This document shows positions 15,513 to 23,179 of a DNA stretch of 32,241 bases, piece by piece. Under the pieces are notes generated by a model that was not told the origin of the DNA, did not search any database, and worked only from the letters and a program-made list of their open reading frames with translations. The position numbers and the translations under genes are program-made. The DNA comes from an uncultured Collinsella sp. (GTDB taxonomy: Bacteria > Actinomycetota > Coriobacteriia > Coriobacteriales > Coriobacteriaceae). The stretch's first letter is position 1, and every line of letters starts with the position of its first letter. The stretch lies in NCBI GenBank assembly GCA_900552735.1, contig USBA01000002.1, forward strand, positions 1 to 32,241, given 5' to 3'.

Positions 15513-16277
15513 TTAGCAGATGACCTGCGTATGTTCCTCGATGGCGGCACGATCTTCGGCGGAGATGCTCGGCTCACATACCACGGCGTCCAGGCTGTCC
15601 AGGCGGCAGAAGGTGTAGAAGTCGCGCTTGCCGATCTTGCTGGAGTCGGCGATGAGGTAGCGCGAGTCTGCCTTGCTAAAAGCGAGCTGCTGGATACGGC
15701 CCTCATCCATGTTGGACGTAGACACGTCGCCATCCAGAATGCCATTGGCGCCGATAAACGCCGCATCGATGCCCAGCGCACGCAGGGTATCCTCAGCCGT
15801 TGGCCCCACAAAAGCGGCGGTGCGGCGACGGTACATACCGCCCACGAGGCACAGGTCGCAATCTTCGCGCGCCTCGAGCAGGTTAAACACCGAAAGCGAA
15901 TTAGTCACGATGCGCAGGCGAAACGCCGGCAGCATCGAGGCCATCTGCTCAACCGTGGTGCCCGTACCCAAAAAGATGGTCGAGCCCTCCTCGATAAGCT
16001 CCACAGCACGGCGCGCAATCTGCAGCTTTTCCTCGGCATGCTTGGTGCGCTTTTCGCTGTGCGAATACTCATGGCGCAGCATAGCGTGGGGGCGACCCTG
16101 CGCACTACGGGCTCCACCGTGCACGCGCTCGATCTCGCCCAGGTTCGCAAGTTCCTCAAGGTCGCGACGAATCGTCATGTCCGAGACACCCAACGCATCC
16201 GAAATCTCCTTGACCGAGACCGTGCCCTGCTCCTCGAGCAACTGACGAACCTTATCCTGTCGCTCCGCTTTAATCAC
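15513..16277 (-). CDS. lacR: DeoR-family transcriptional repressor, LacR-like
   Basis: The N-terminal DeoR helix-turn-helix (VSVKEISDALGVSDMTIRRDLEELANLGEIERVHGGARS) is followed by a DeoR-type sugar-phosphate sensor domain with FLGTGTTVEQMA, VTNSLSVFNLL, LVGGMYRR and DSSKIGKRDFYTF. The sequence resembles LacR of lactococci and streptococci, whose effector is tagatose-6-phosphate, which fits the LacC and AgaS genes in the window. I chose GTG 16277 because GAGG lies at good distance and the protein then begins like LacR (M-I-K-A-E-R-Q); an ATG at 16298 without a clear ribosome binding site is the alternative. It is divergent from galM, so it may control that gene. Confidence 0.85.
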   Translation of the reverse strand: MIKAERQDKVRQLLEEQGTVSVKEISDALGVSDMTIRRDLEELANLGEIERVHGGARSAQGRPHAMLRHEYSHSEKRTKHAEEKLQIARRAVELIEEGSTIFLGTGTTVEQMASMLPAFRLRIVTNSLSVFNLLEAREDCDLCLVGGMYRRRTAAFVGPTAEDTLRALGIDAAFIGANGILDGDVSTSNMDEGRIQQLAFSKADSRYLIADSSKIGKRDFYTFCRLDSLDAVVCEPSISAEDRAAIEEHTQVIC

Positions 16278-16481
16278 GATGAGTCCTCGCTGTTCCATGC
16301 TTGCGTCAATTCAAACAGTAACGAACAAATTGTATCAGACTCGTGCGCGTCAAAATGAACGCCTGCACAGCTCCAATCATCACTTTTTTGAGTAAAATAC
16401 CCCCTGCTTTAGTGGGGTGTAGTGATAATCTCGCCTGTTCGCGCTACAGTTTGTCGGAAATACCTCGATGTTAGGAACCAA

Positions 16482-17534
16482 ATGATCACTTCCGAGCTTT
16501 TCGGCACCGCGCCGTGCGGTACCCCCGTTCATCGTTACACCCTCAACGGGCCCGAGATCTGCGTTCGCATTATGGACTATGGCGCCACCGTGTTGGGCAT
16601 CGACGTGCCCGACATCCCCGGCAACGTGCGCGATGTGGTGCTGGGCTTCGATAAGCTCGAGGATTACTTTGACAACCCCGCTTGCTTTGGCGCGACCATC
16701 GGCCCGGTGGCCAACCGCACTGCAGGTGCAACGATCACCATTGCTGGCACGGACTGGCATATGCCGGCCAACGAGGGCGCCAACAACCTGCACAGCGATC
16801 TTGAACATGGCCTGCACAAGCGCGTGTGGGATGTTGAGCTCGACGAGGTCCACAATGCCGTGTGCATGACCACCTCGCTTGAGGATGGCGAGTTGGGCCT
16901 GCCCGGCAACCGCACCTTTACGGCCGTGTTTACCGTGACGCGCACCGGACGCCTCCGTATCGAATACGGCTGCGAGAGCGACCGCGCCACCTACGTGTCC
17001 ATGACTAACCACACGTACTTTAACCTTGCCGGCCATAACGCCGGCATGGACTGTGAGCACTTTTTTGTTGCTAACGCTGCCCACTACCTGCCCATCAACG
17101 AGCAGAACATCCCCACCGGCGAGATTGCTCCGGTCGAGGGCACGCCGTTTGACTTCCGTGAGCTGCGCCCCGTCGCGCCTGGCATGGAGGCCGACGATCC
17201 ACAGATTAAGCAGGCACGCGGCTACGACCACTGCCTGTGCATCGATGACTATCAGTACGGTCGCAACCTGCGCCGCGCCCTGCATGTCGAGGAGATGTGG
17301 ACCGGCCGCGAGCTGGACTACTACACCACCGCCCCGGGCGTGCAGCTCTACACTGGCAATTGGCTGGGCGACGAGCACGCCAAGGACGATGCCAACTATG
17401 GCTGGGGCGCCGGCTTTGCCCTCGAGGCCGAGATGTACCCCGACACACCGCACCAGCCGCTGTTCCCGCAAGGCATTGTGGGCCCGGGTCATCCCTACAG
17501 CAATGTGATCGAATACCACTTTATGAGGCACTAA
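16482..17534 (+). CDS. galM: Aldose 1-epimerase (mutarotase)
   Basis: A 350-residue cytoplasmic enzyme that interconverts alpha and beta anomers of galactose or glucose. Family motifs are visible: GATIGPVANR, the histidine-bearing SMTNHTYFNLAGH, the GYDHC segment and the catalytic glutamate region GFALEAEMYPD. I chose ATG 16482 with AGGA five to six bases upstream; the frame is open to 16422 but that extension does not match the family. It is divergent from the LacR-like gene, so they probably share a control region (16278-16481, including a hairpin-like ACCCC/GGGGT at about 16399-16419). A terminator follows. Confidence 0.9.
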   Translation: MITSELFGTAPCGTPVHRYTLNGPEICVRIMDYGATVLGIDVPDIPGNVRDVVLGFDKLEDYFDNPACFGATIGPVANRTAGATITIAGTDWHMPANEGANNLHSDLEHGLHKRVWDVELDEVHNAVCMTTSLEDGELGLPGNRTFTAVFTVTRTGRLRIEYGCESDRATYVSMTNHTYFNLAGHNAGMDCEHFFVANAAHYLPINEQNIPTGEIAPVEGTPFDFRELRPVAPGMEADDPQIKQARGYDHCLCIDDYQYGRNLRRALHVEEMWTGRELDYYTTAPGVQLYTGNWLGDEHAKDDANYGWGAGFALEAEMYPDTPHQPLFPQGIVGPGHPYSNVIEYHFMRH

Positions 17535-17560
17535 GCCCACAACGCGACATATCGCACAGC

Positions 17561-17598
17561 AACGCCCGCCGGCACCACCGCCGACGGGCGTTTTGCTA
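17561..17598 (+). terminator. Terminator after galM
   Basis: AACGCCCGCCGGC at 17561-17573 pairs with GCCGACGGGCGTT ending near 17592 (one mismatch), followed by a short T-run. Confidence 0.7.
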
Positions 17599-17599
17599 C

Positions 17600-17630
17600 C
17601 TAGTCATTGGGGACGTTCTTAAATGACTAG
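17600..17630. repeat. Short inverted repeat overlapping the orphan EIIB stop codon
   Basis: CTAGTCATT at 17600-17608 and AATGACTAG at 17622-17630 form exact 9-bp arms around the 13 bases GGGGACGTTCTTA. The EIIB stop codon (17619-17621) lies inside, so the repeat supplies the last codons of the gene. Confidence 0.65.
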
Positions 17631-18098
17631 CTGGATGGGGTCGGGGTTGGAGCTGGGGAGGTAGCGGATTTCTAGTTCTATGCCGAGCGCTTGCAGCTCT
17701 TTGAGGGCAGCGACGTCTGTGTCGTCTACGGCAACTGCGGGTGTTGCGGGACGCTTGCCCTCCCCTGCCTGCATATGGCCGATGCTGATCTTGGTGATCG
17801 GCACGCCGCCCTTAACCAGCGCGAGCGCATCGGCGGGTGAGGCCACCATGATCAGAATCCATTGACGCGGCGTTGCGGTATGAATGATGTCGATGGTCCT
17901 TTGCACCGAGAAAAACCGCGTCCACACGCCCTCGGGCGCCGCGACCCTCATAGGCGCCCACTTGCGCGAATCCGCCGCAATCTCGTCGTTAACGATCAGG
18001 ACGAGGTTGGAACCAACCGCCTCATTCCACAGCTCAACGCCTTGCCCGTAAATAAAGCGGTCATCGATACGCGTGAGAAGAATCTTGGGTTGAGCCAT
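17619..18098 (-). CDS. Orphan mannose/fructose/sorbose-family PTS EIIB lacking the active-site histidine
   Basis: The 159-residue protein aligns end to end with the EIIB at 27341 (about half the residues identical), including ILLTRID, SNLVLIVND, TRFFSVQRTIDII, LVKGGVPI and the C-terminal AALKELQALGIELEIR. The phosphorylation-site histidine of the RLxHGQ motif is Tyr17 here (RFIYGQG); the EIIB at 27341 has His17. A TAC instead of CAC codon at 18050-18048 accounts for it. The frame is otherwise intact, so this looks like a retained protein that cannot carry phosphate in the usual way, perhaps a regulator or dominant partner of the PTS. No EIIA, EIIC or EIID is next to it. A recently dead gene is the alternative. 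Confidence 0.85.
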   Translation of the reverse strand: MAQPKILLTRIDDRFIYGQGVELWNEAVGSNLVLIVNDEIAADSRKWAPMRVAAPEGVWTRFFSVQRTIDIIHTATPRQWILIMVASPADALALVKGGVPITKISIGHMQAGEGKRPATPAVAVDDTDVAALKELQALGIELEIRYLPSSNPDPIQLVI

Positions 18099-18255
18099 CG
18101 CTGCCCCATTCTGTTTGAGACCCGTAAGGGCAAGACATCACGTCTTGAATATTAGTGCATTTAAAGTGAGAAAAGCCGTCAGAACACTTGCGCGGATTTG
18201 CGATGTCCCGTATCATAGACAGCCGTTGACGCCTCAGTTGCGTCACCACATGGCC

Positions 18256-18331
18256 GCCAGCGTAGCTCAGTTGGTAGAGCACCGCTCTCGTAAAGCGGGG
18301 GTCACCGGTTCGAGCCCGGTCGCTGGCTCCA
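18256..18331 (+). tRNA. tRNA-Thr (anticodon CGT)
   Basis: The acceptor stem GCCAGCG pairs with CGCTGGC, the D arm is AGCTCAGTTGGTAGAGC-like, the anticodon stem CCGCT/AGCGG frames the loop CTCGTAA with anticodon CGT at 18289-18291, and the T arm is CCGGTTCGAGCCCGG. The 3' CCA is encoded (18329-18331). It reads ACG codons. Confidence 0.97.
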
Positions 18332-18343
18332 TTGCACAAGATA

Positions 18344-18366
18344 GCCGCCTTCGGGCGGCTTTTTTG
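18344..18366 (+). terminator. Terminator after tRNA-Thr
   Basis: GCCGCC TTCG GGCGGC at 18344-18359, followed by six T residues. Confidence 0.9.
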
Positions 18367-18430
18367 TTGCCGATTTCTGGCGAACATCCGCCAATCCAGG
18401 CACAACGCCGCCGGCAACTCCTCTACTCAA

Positions 18431-18482
18431 CAAAAAGCCCCGTCAACCGCAATCCCCAAAGGAACCACGATCAGCGGGGCTT
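18431..18482 (-). terminator. Probable terminator of the lacX-lacC-yhcH transcript
   Basis: On the minus strand AAGCCCCG pairs with CGGGGCTT across a loop of about 32 bases and is followed by TTTTTG. It lies 46 bp after the yhcH-like stop codon. The long loop lowers confidence. Confidence 0.55.
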
Positions 18483-18527
18483 AAACGCGCTCCCCAAGGG
18501 GAACCATGCTAGCTCACGAGCAGTTCG

Positions 18528-19001
18528 CTACTCCTCCCAGTAGGCGTCTGCAAGCAGCTTAAAGCAGATCTTCTTGACCGACTGCGCGCCATCGCCCAGG
18601 AACTCGAGCGTGGGCATGTGAGGCTCGCCGGCAACGAACAGTGCAAACTTGTCGTCAGCAAGATCGCCGGCGATCGAGGCGTCGGAATCGACCAGATCGT
18701 AGTCGTCCTTCTCGTCAAACTCCTGAACCAGCGTCAGGCTGCCCGTGGCAACCTTAAAGGCCTCGCGACCCTCGACGTCGATCTGCAGGTCATGATAGCG
18801 CTGATGCGTCTCGTAGTGAGCCTCGGCCTCGGGACGCGTCGTGGGAGCCATGACGTTCGCAAAGACCTTGTCGCCCAGAATCGGATGGCTGCCGACCTCG
18901 AGCTGCGCCGGATCGTTCTCCTCGAGCCAGTCGATCAGCACGTCGAGGCCCTTGAGCATTCCGCGATACTCCTCGATATCGCCCAATGCACCGTAAATCA
19001 T
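18528..19001 (-). CDS. YhcH/YjgK/YiaL (DUF386, EbgC-like) family protein
   Basis: A 157-residue cupin-fold protein. The family hallmark is visible: the start MIYGALGDIEEYR, the E-x-H-x-x-x-x-D-L-Q segment (AHYETHQRYHDLQIDVEG), the FALFVAGEPHMP segment with a likely metal-binding histidine, and VKKICFKL near the end. Family members include EbgC and YhcH (NanQ, reported as a sialic acid anomerase), so a sugar anomerase or isomerase-like role is possible. GAGAGGGG precedes the ATG. It lies downstream of lacC on the same strand, with a nagA remnant between, and probably belongs to that operon. The substrate cannot be told from sequence. Confidence 0.85.
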   Translation of the reverse strand: MIYGALGDIEEYRGMLKGLDVLIDWLEENDPAQLEVGSHPILGDKVFANVMAPTTRPEAEAHYETHQRYHDLQIDVEGREAFKVATGSLTLVQEFDEKDDYDLVDSDASIAGDLADDKFALFVAGEPHMPTLEFLGDGAQSVKKICFKLLADAYWEE

Positions 19002-19033
19002 CTAAATCCCCTCTCGGATCGCTTCCTTGGCGG

Positions 19034-19166
19034 CTACTCGGCAAACGCGTTACCGACGCTGTTGCCACCCACACACGTCTCGACCAGGGTAAGGTCGGGA
19101 CTGAACACGACAAAGCCGGCGTCGCGCCCCAGCATAATGCTACCGCACTTGTCGTCGACATGAGCT
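19034..19166 (-). pseudogene. 3' remnant of a nagA-like gene
   Basis: On the minus strand, 43 codons ending in TAG at 19036-19034 encode AHVDDKCGSIMLGRDAG through GGNSVGNAFAE. This matches the C-terminus of the intact NagA at 21893-23062 (33 of 43 residues identical), stopping abruptly at about 19166. There is no start codon in frame and no other part of the gene. It is a leftover of an extra deacetylase gene that once stood between lacC and yhcH, or of a duplication. Confidence 0.85.
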
Positions 19167-19198
19167 AGCAAGCAATGCCGGGGCCGACGCCCAGGCTT

Positions 19199-20134
19199 TT
19201 ACAGCTCGGTCACGACAACGCCGTTGTAGACCTCGTCCCAGCGGTCCATGACCAGATGGCCAGTCATCGGATCCATGGCATTGAGCTTGCCGCAGGTGTT
19301 GGCGGTACGCAGCACCGTCTCGTCGTCCGCGCCGGCAGCGATGGCATGCGCAAAGCCGGCAATGGTGGAGTCGCCGGAGCCCGTAGCGTTAACGGCAGGG
19401 ATATCGGGCGTCTTGGCGCGGAACGCACGGCCGTTGTGGAAGCCCACGGAGCCGGCGGCGCCCATGGACACGACGACCCAGGGGATATCGGAGAAACGGG
19501 CGTCAGAGGCGAGCGCGGCGCGGAGCTCGTCCACATCGTCGGTGGTAAAGCTCGTGCCCAGAAGGCCGTTGATCTCGGTCAGGTTAGGCTTGACCAGCTC
19601 GGGCTTGACCTCGGACTTAAGGGCAGCCTCGAGCGAGGCGCCCGAGGTATCGAGCAGCACCTTGGCGCCGGCGTTCTCGGCAATGCCCGTAATCCTGGCA
19701 TAGTAGTCCGCCTCGACGCCGCGGGGCAGCGAACCCGAGATAGTGACGACGTCAGCCTTGCTCGCAAGCTCAGTGAACTTGGCGGTAAAGGCATCGAGCT
19801 CCTCGGGGGCAATTGTCGGGCCGCTCTCGAGCAGCTCGGTCTGATTGCCGGCGTGGAGGATGTTAAGGCAAATGCGAGTCTCGCCCTTGATGGGCACAAA
19901 GTCGTTGTTAATACCGTTGGCGTCCATGAGCTCAGCCATGTAGGCGCCCATGTGGCCGCCGAGCAGACCGGTTGCCACAACGTCGTCGCCCAGCTGACCC
20001 AGCACTCGGGCCACGTTAAGGCCCTTGCCGCCGGCGGTCTTTTCGGGCGTCACACGGTTGACGTCGTCGATGACGAGCTCATCGAGCTGATAGCGCGTAT
20101 CGACGGACGGGTTCATCGTAACGGTGAGGATCAT
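19199..20134 (-). CDS. lacC: Tagatose-6-phosphate kinase / 1-phosphofructokinase family (PfkB)
   Basis: A 311-residue cytoplasmic kinase. The PfkB signatures are present: the start MILTVTMNPSVDTRYQLDEL, GGKGLNVARVLGQLG (about residues 36-50), SGSLPRGV, and NATGSGDSTIAGFAHA (about 248-263) with the catalytic aspartate. LacC phosphorylates tagatose-6-phosphate to the bisphosphate; FruK makes fructose-1,6-bisphosphate from fructose-1-phosphate by the same fold. Context favours LacC: LacX lies immediately upstream and NagA and AgaS nearby, while no fructose PTS is present. AAGGAG precedes the ATG. The aldolase for the product is not in the window. Confidence 0.85.
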   Translation of the reverse strand: MILTVTMNPSVDTRYQLDELVIDDVNRVTPEKTAGGKGLNVARVLGQLGDDVVATGLLGGHMGAYMAELMDANGINNDFVPIKGETRICLNILHAGNQTELLESGPTIAPEELDAFTAKFTELASKADVVTISGSLPRGVEADYYARITGIAENAGAKVLLDTSGASLEAALKSEVKPELVKPNLTEINGLLGTSFTTDDVDELRAALASDARFSDIPWVVVSMGAAGSVGFHNGRAFRAKTPDIPAVNATGSGDSTIAGFAHAIAAGADDETVLRTANTCGKLNAMDPMTGHLVMDRWDEVYNGVVVTEL

Positions 20135-20193
20135 TTTTAGCTCCTTATCTCGCAGGCTCCTTATGCCTCGCGATACGAGTCGACAAAACGGAA

Positions 20194-21075
20194 TTACAGA
20201 ATCTCAATCGTGAACGAGCGCACAACGGTCTCCTTGGGCTTGGCGACAAGGCAGCCGCGCTTGTGTTCAAGCACGTCGTCCTCATCGGAGCAGGTCGAAA
20301 GGCCGCCCCAAGGCTCAACTGCCACAAAATCGCCCTCGGGCTTGCTCCACACGATGAGGTACGGGAAGCCCTCAAAGCTCAGGCGGACGCCCTTGTCCTC
20401 GCCCTTCTTGGAAAGCGTAACCTGACGACTCTCGAGCACGTCAAAGATGGTCTCCGCAAAATCAAAGAGCTCATGCGACAGCGGCAAAGTCTTTCCCACC
20501 ATGGGGTTCTTGGAGCGGTTGGCCACGTCGATCAGTCCAGTTGAGGGAACGGCAGTGCAAAGCTCAGCAGCCTCGTCCTTCTCAAAGCGCAGCTCGTAGT
20601 CCGTATAGGCCTCGCCCTCATCGAGCGGGCACCTAAAGCCGGGATGACCTCCAATAAAGAACGGCATGTCCTCAGTGCCCTCATTGGTCACCTCATAGGA
20701 AACACGCACGGCAGCGCCCTCGAGCGTATAGCGGGCAACGAGCTTAAACGGATACGGATAATCGCTCAGCAATGCGGCGTTATCCTCCGAAGCCAGGCAC
20801 ATCGCCAGCTCGTTCTCGCCTTGGCTCAACAGCTTCCACTCCTGCTTGCGCGCAAACCCGTGACGGGCGAGCTTCACATGGTGCCCGGCAAACGTCATGG
20901 CATTGCCATCGCGCAGACCACCGCAAATCGGGAAGCAGATCGGCGCCTGACCGGACCACACGGCAGGATCGCCCTGCCACAGGTACTCGCGACCGTCGGC
21001 CTCGATCGAGGTAAATGAGCCGCCAGCCGTGGAAACCGTAATAGAAATCGAATCGTTGGAAAGAGCGTATTCCAT
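20194..21075 (-). CDS. lacX: Aldose 1-epimerase family protein, LacX-like
   Basis: A 293-residue protein of the galactose-mutarotase fold, in the LacX subgroup: REYLWQGDP, GGHPGFRCPL, the HGFAR motif and a C-terminal VAVEPWGG segment. LacX closes the lac operon (lacABCDFEGX) of lactococci, where its role is not settled; anomer conversion of a sugar phosphate is the likely role. The ATG at 21075 is preceded by AAAGGATGGGCA; the longer frame to 21117 is not supported. lacC follows after 59 bp, so the two are probably cotranscribed. Confidence 0.85.
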   Translation of the reverse strand: MEYALSNDSISITVSTAGGSFTSIEADGREYLWQGDPAVWSGQAPICFPICGGLRDGNAMTFAGHHVKLARHGFARKQEWKLLSQGENELAMCLASEDNAALLSDYPYPFKLVARYTLEGAAVRVSYEVTNEGTEDMPFFIGGHPGFRCPLDEGEAYTDYELRFEKDEAAELCTAVPSTGLIDVANRSKNPMVGKTLPLSHELFDFAETIFDVLESRQVTLSKKGEDKGVRLSFEGFPYLIVWSKPEGDFVAVEPWGGLSTCSDEDDVLEHKRGCLVAKPKETVVRSFTIEIL

Positions 21076-21233
21076 TGCCCATCCTTTCGAACAACTACTT
21101 TTTTTGCTCGCAAGCACCCATCTCGGCTCTGACCAAAGGACAAACCCGCACGTTCATCGATGTGTCCGGTATCCCAGCTATCCAACGGGGTACCATATTG
21201 ACATTGACTTCATCACAGCTGAAAGGCCTTCTT

Positions 21234-21818
21234 ATGCGAACCATCATCCTCTACGCCTCGCGCCACCACGGCAACACGAAAAAGCTCGTGGACGCCATTG
21301 TCGAGGCGCATCCCGAAATCGATACCCTCGACGTAAAGGCACTCGGTAAAAACGAGTACCCCGACCTGCACGAGTACCATTTGATTGGTGTTGCCACGGG
21401 CATTTATTATTCCGAGATCGACAAGGACATGGCGCGCGTGCTCACCAACGTGCTGCAGCCGCAGGACAAGGTGTTTGGTCTTATGACCTACGGCGGCAAA
21501 AACAAGTGGTACGGCAAGGATATCGATGGCATCTGCCGCATGAGGCAGGCCATCTTTATGGGCGTCTACGGCTGCACCGGCTTTGATACGTGGGGGCCGT
21601 TCAAGCTCATGGGCGGCGTCCAGAAGGGACACCCGACCGCCGAGGAAATTAAGGGCGCCGTCGACTTCTTCGACAAGATCGAAGATGAGTACGGCGACAT
21701 CATCGTCGAAGAGTATGCCAAACGCGAGAAGCGCCTGGCATACGAAAAAGAGCATCCTGCGGGAGGCCTGGTGGCCGGCGTCAAACGCACGGCAAAGAAG
21801 ATCGCTAACAAGCTGTAA
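21234..21818 (+). CDS. Flavodoxin-family protein
   Basis: A 194-residue protein with the flavodoxin phosphate-binding loop near the start (IILYASRHHGNTKKL, residues 4-18), the GVATGIYYSEIDKDMARVL segment and FGLMTYGGKNKWYG. It should bind FMN and act in electron transfer or quinone reduction. The C-terminus is a lysine-rich tail (VKRTAKKIANKL). I chose ATG 21234 because AAAGG lies seven bases before it and the fold starts there. It is the only rightward gene among the amino-sugar genes and is not obviously linked to them. A terminator follows at 21849. Confidence 0.85.
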   Translation: MRTIILYASRHHGNTKKLVDAIVEAHPEIDTLDVKALGKNEYPDLHEYHLIGVATGIYYSEIDKDMARVLTNVLQPQDKVFGLMTYGGKNKWYGKDIDGICRMRQAIFMGVYGCTGFDTWGPFKLMGGVQKGHPTAEEIKGAVDFFDKIEDEYGDIIVEEYAKREKRLAYEKEHPAGGLVAGVKRTAKKIANKL

Positions 21819-21848
21819 CTGTTAAGGTGCTTTTGAGCGTTAACCCAT

Positions 21849-21886
21849 ACGGCGGGTCCGAGCAAATTCGGGCCCGCCGTCTTTTT
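21849..21886 (+). terminator. Terminator after the flavodoxin gene
   Basis: ACGGCGGGTCCGA (21849-21861) pairs with TCGGGCCCGCCGT (ending 21880) with one mismatch, then CTTTTTC. It separates the gene from the convergent nagA. Confidence 0.85.
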
Positions 21887-21892
21887 CTGTCG

Positions 21893-23062
21893 TTACTCGG
21901 TAAATGCGTTGCCGACGCTCTGGCCGCCAACGTAGGTCTCGACGAGGGTGAGCTCGTGGTCGAACACGACAAAGTCGGCGTCGCGACCCGGCATGATGCT
22001 GCCGCACTTATCCTCGATGTGCGCGGAACGAGCCGGCACCTCGGTTGCCATGCGAATGGCGATATCGGCGCTGGCGATGCCCCAGTCGACGATGTTCTTG
22101 ACGCCCTGGGCGAGCGTGAGCACCGAACCGGCAATGCTCTTGCCGTCAGCGAGCCAGCACAGGTTGTCCTTCATGATGACATCCATGCCGCCGCTGGTGT
22201 AGCTGCCCTCGGGCATGCCACCGCAGCCCAGGCAATCGGTGATGAGCACCGTGTGCTGCCAGCCCTTGGCCTGCAGCAGCGCCTTGATTGCAGCGGGATT
22301 CACATGCTTGCCGTCGCAGATAATCTCGGCGTAGGTCTCGGGAGTGGACATAGCGGCGCCCACGACACCGGGCTCACGGTGATGAAGGCCACGCTGGCCG
22401 TTGTAGGTGTGCGTAAAGCAGCTGGCACCGGCGTTAATGGCGGCGATGCACTCATCGTAGGTGGCGTCGGAGTGACCGATACTGGTCACCACGCCCTTGG
22501 CGTTCAGGGCAGCAGCGTAGGCGGCGGCACCGTCACGCTCGGCGGCCATAGCGCTCTTGACGATGCGTCCGCCGGCAGCCTCCTGCCACTGGTCGAAGAC
22601 CTCCTCGGAGGGATCGATCAGATAGGCGGGATTCTGCGCACCCACGTGCTTCATGGTAAAGAAGGGGCCCTCCAGGTAGATGCCCTGGATGCGGGCGCCG
22701 CAGAAGTCGGGGCCGCGGCCCTCGTCGGCCTGGGCGATGGCGGCGCAGGCATCCTTGATCTGCTCGACGCCATCGGTGAACGTCGTGGGCAGCCAGCTAG
22801 TGGTACCGCGACGGGCGAGCTCGGTCGAGCTGATATCGATGCCCTCGGGATCGTTATCGGTAGTTGAGTGGTTGTAGAAGCCATGGATGTGAGTATCGAC
22901 CATACCCGGTGCGATCCACGATCCCGTGTAGTCCTTAATCTCGCAAGAGGGCTCGTCGGCCTGCCAGGCGCCAAAGACGCCATCCTCGACCATAAGATAG
23001 CCGCCCAGTTGCGGGCCTGCCGGCAAGAAGAACTTGTCAGCCTTAATTGCGTACGTGCTCAT
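21893..23062 (-). CDS. nagA: N-acetylglucosamine/N-acetylgalactosamine-6-phosphate deacetylase
   Basis: A 389-residue amidohydrolase that removes acetate from the N-acetylhexosamine-6-phosphate. Family motifs are visible: the metal motif HIHG in MVDTHIHGFYNHS, GHSDATYDE, THTYNGQRGLHHREPG with substrate and metal histidines, and LITDCLGCGGMPEG with the catalytic aspartate. The neighbours agaS, lacC and the mannose-type PTS favour the galactosamine substrate (AgaA role), but GlcNAc-6-phosphate is possible. I chose ATG 23062 because GAGGAG lies at normal distance; a GTG at 23068 would sit too close. A partial second copy is at 19034-19166. Confidence 0.92.
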   Translation of the reverse strand: MSTYAIKADKFFLPAGPQLGGYLMVEDGVFGAWQADEPSCEIKDYTGSWIAPGMVDTHIHGFYNHSTTDNDPEGIDISSTELARRGTTSWLPTTFTDGVEQIKDACAAIAQADEGRGPDFCGARIQGIYLEGPFFTMKHVGAQNPAYLIDPSEEVFDQWQEAAGGRIVKSAMAAERDGAAAYAAALNAKGVVTSIGHSDATYDECIAAINAGASCFTHTYNGQRGLHHREPGVVGAAMSTPETYAEIICDGKHVNPAAIKALLQAKGWQHTVLITDCLGCGGMPEGSYTSGGMDVIMKDNLCWLADGKSIAGSVLTLAQGVKNIVDWGIASADIAIRMATEVPARSAHIEDKCGSIMPGRDADFVVFDHELTLVETYVGGQSVGNAFTE

Positions 23063-23119
23063 ATGCACTCCTCGCTTCTAAAGCAGTTGACTGTGGTGAT
23101 GCTTATACCCAGCTCACGT

Positions 23120-23161
23120 AAAACAAAAAGCGCCCGCCCGCCGTTATGAGCGGACGGGCGC
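23120..23161 (-). terminator. Terminator after agaS
   Basis: On the minus strand a 12-bp stem (23150-23161 with 23130-23141, one mismatch) leads into TTTTTGTTTT. It partly insulates nagA from agaS. Confidence 0.85.
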
Positions 23162-23179
23162 CCTTACAGGGGGACGCGA

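Noticed and set aside
15531..16358. A 275-codon plus-strand frame opposite the LacR-like gene
   Set aside because: It is antisense to a well-conserved DeoR-family gene and has no recognisable domain.
16399..16419. ACCCC/GGGGT hairpin in the lacR-galM control region as a LacR operator
   Set aside because: It is short and occurs once, with no second copy to compare, so I could not support it as an operator.
21075..21233. N-terminal extension of the flavodoxin
   Set aside because: The flavodoxin fold starts at ATG 21234, which has a proper ribosome binding site. The extension overlaps the lacX start and has no family match.
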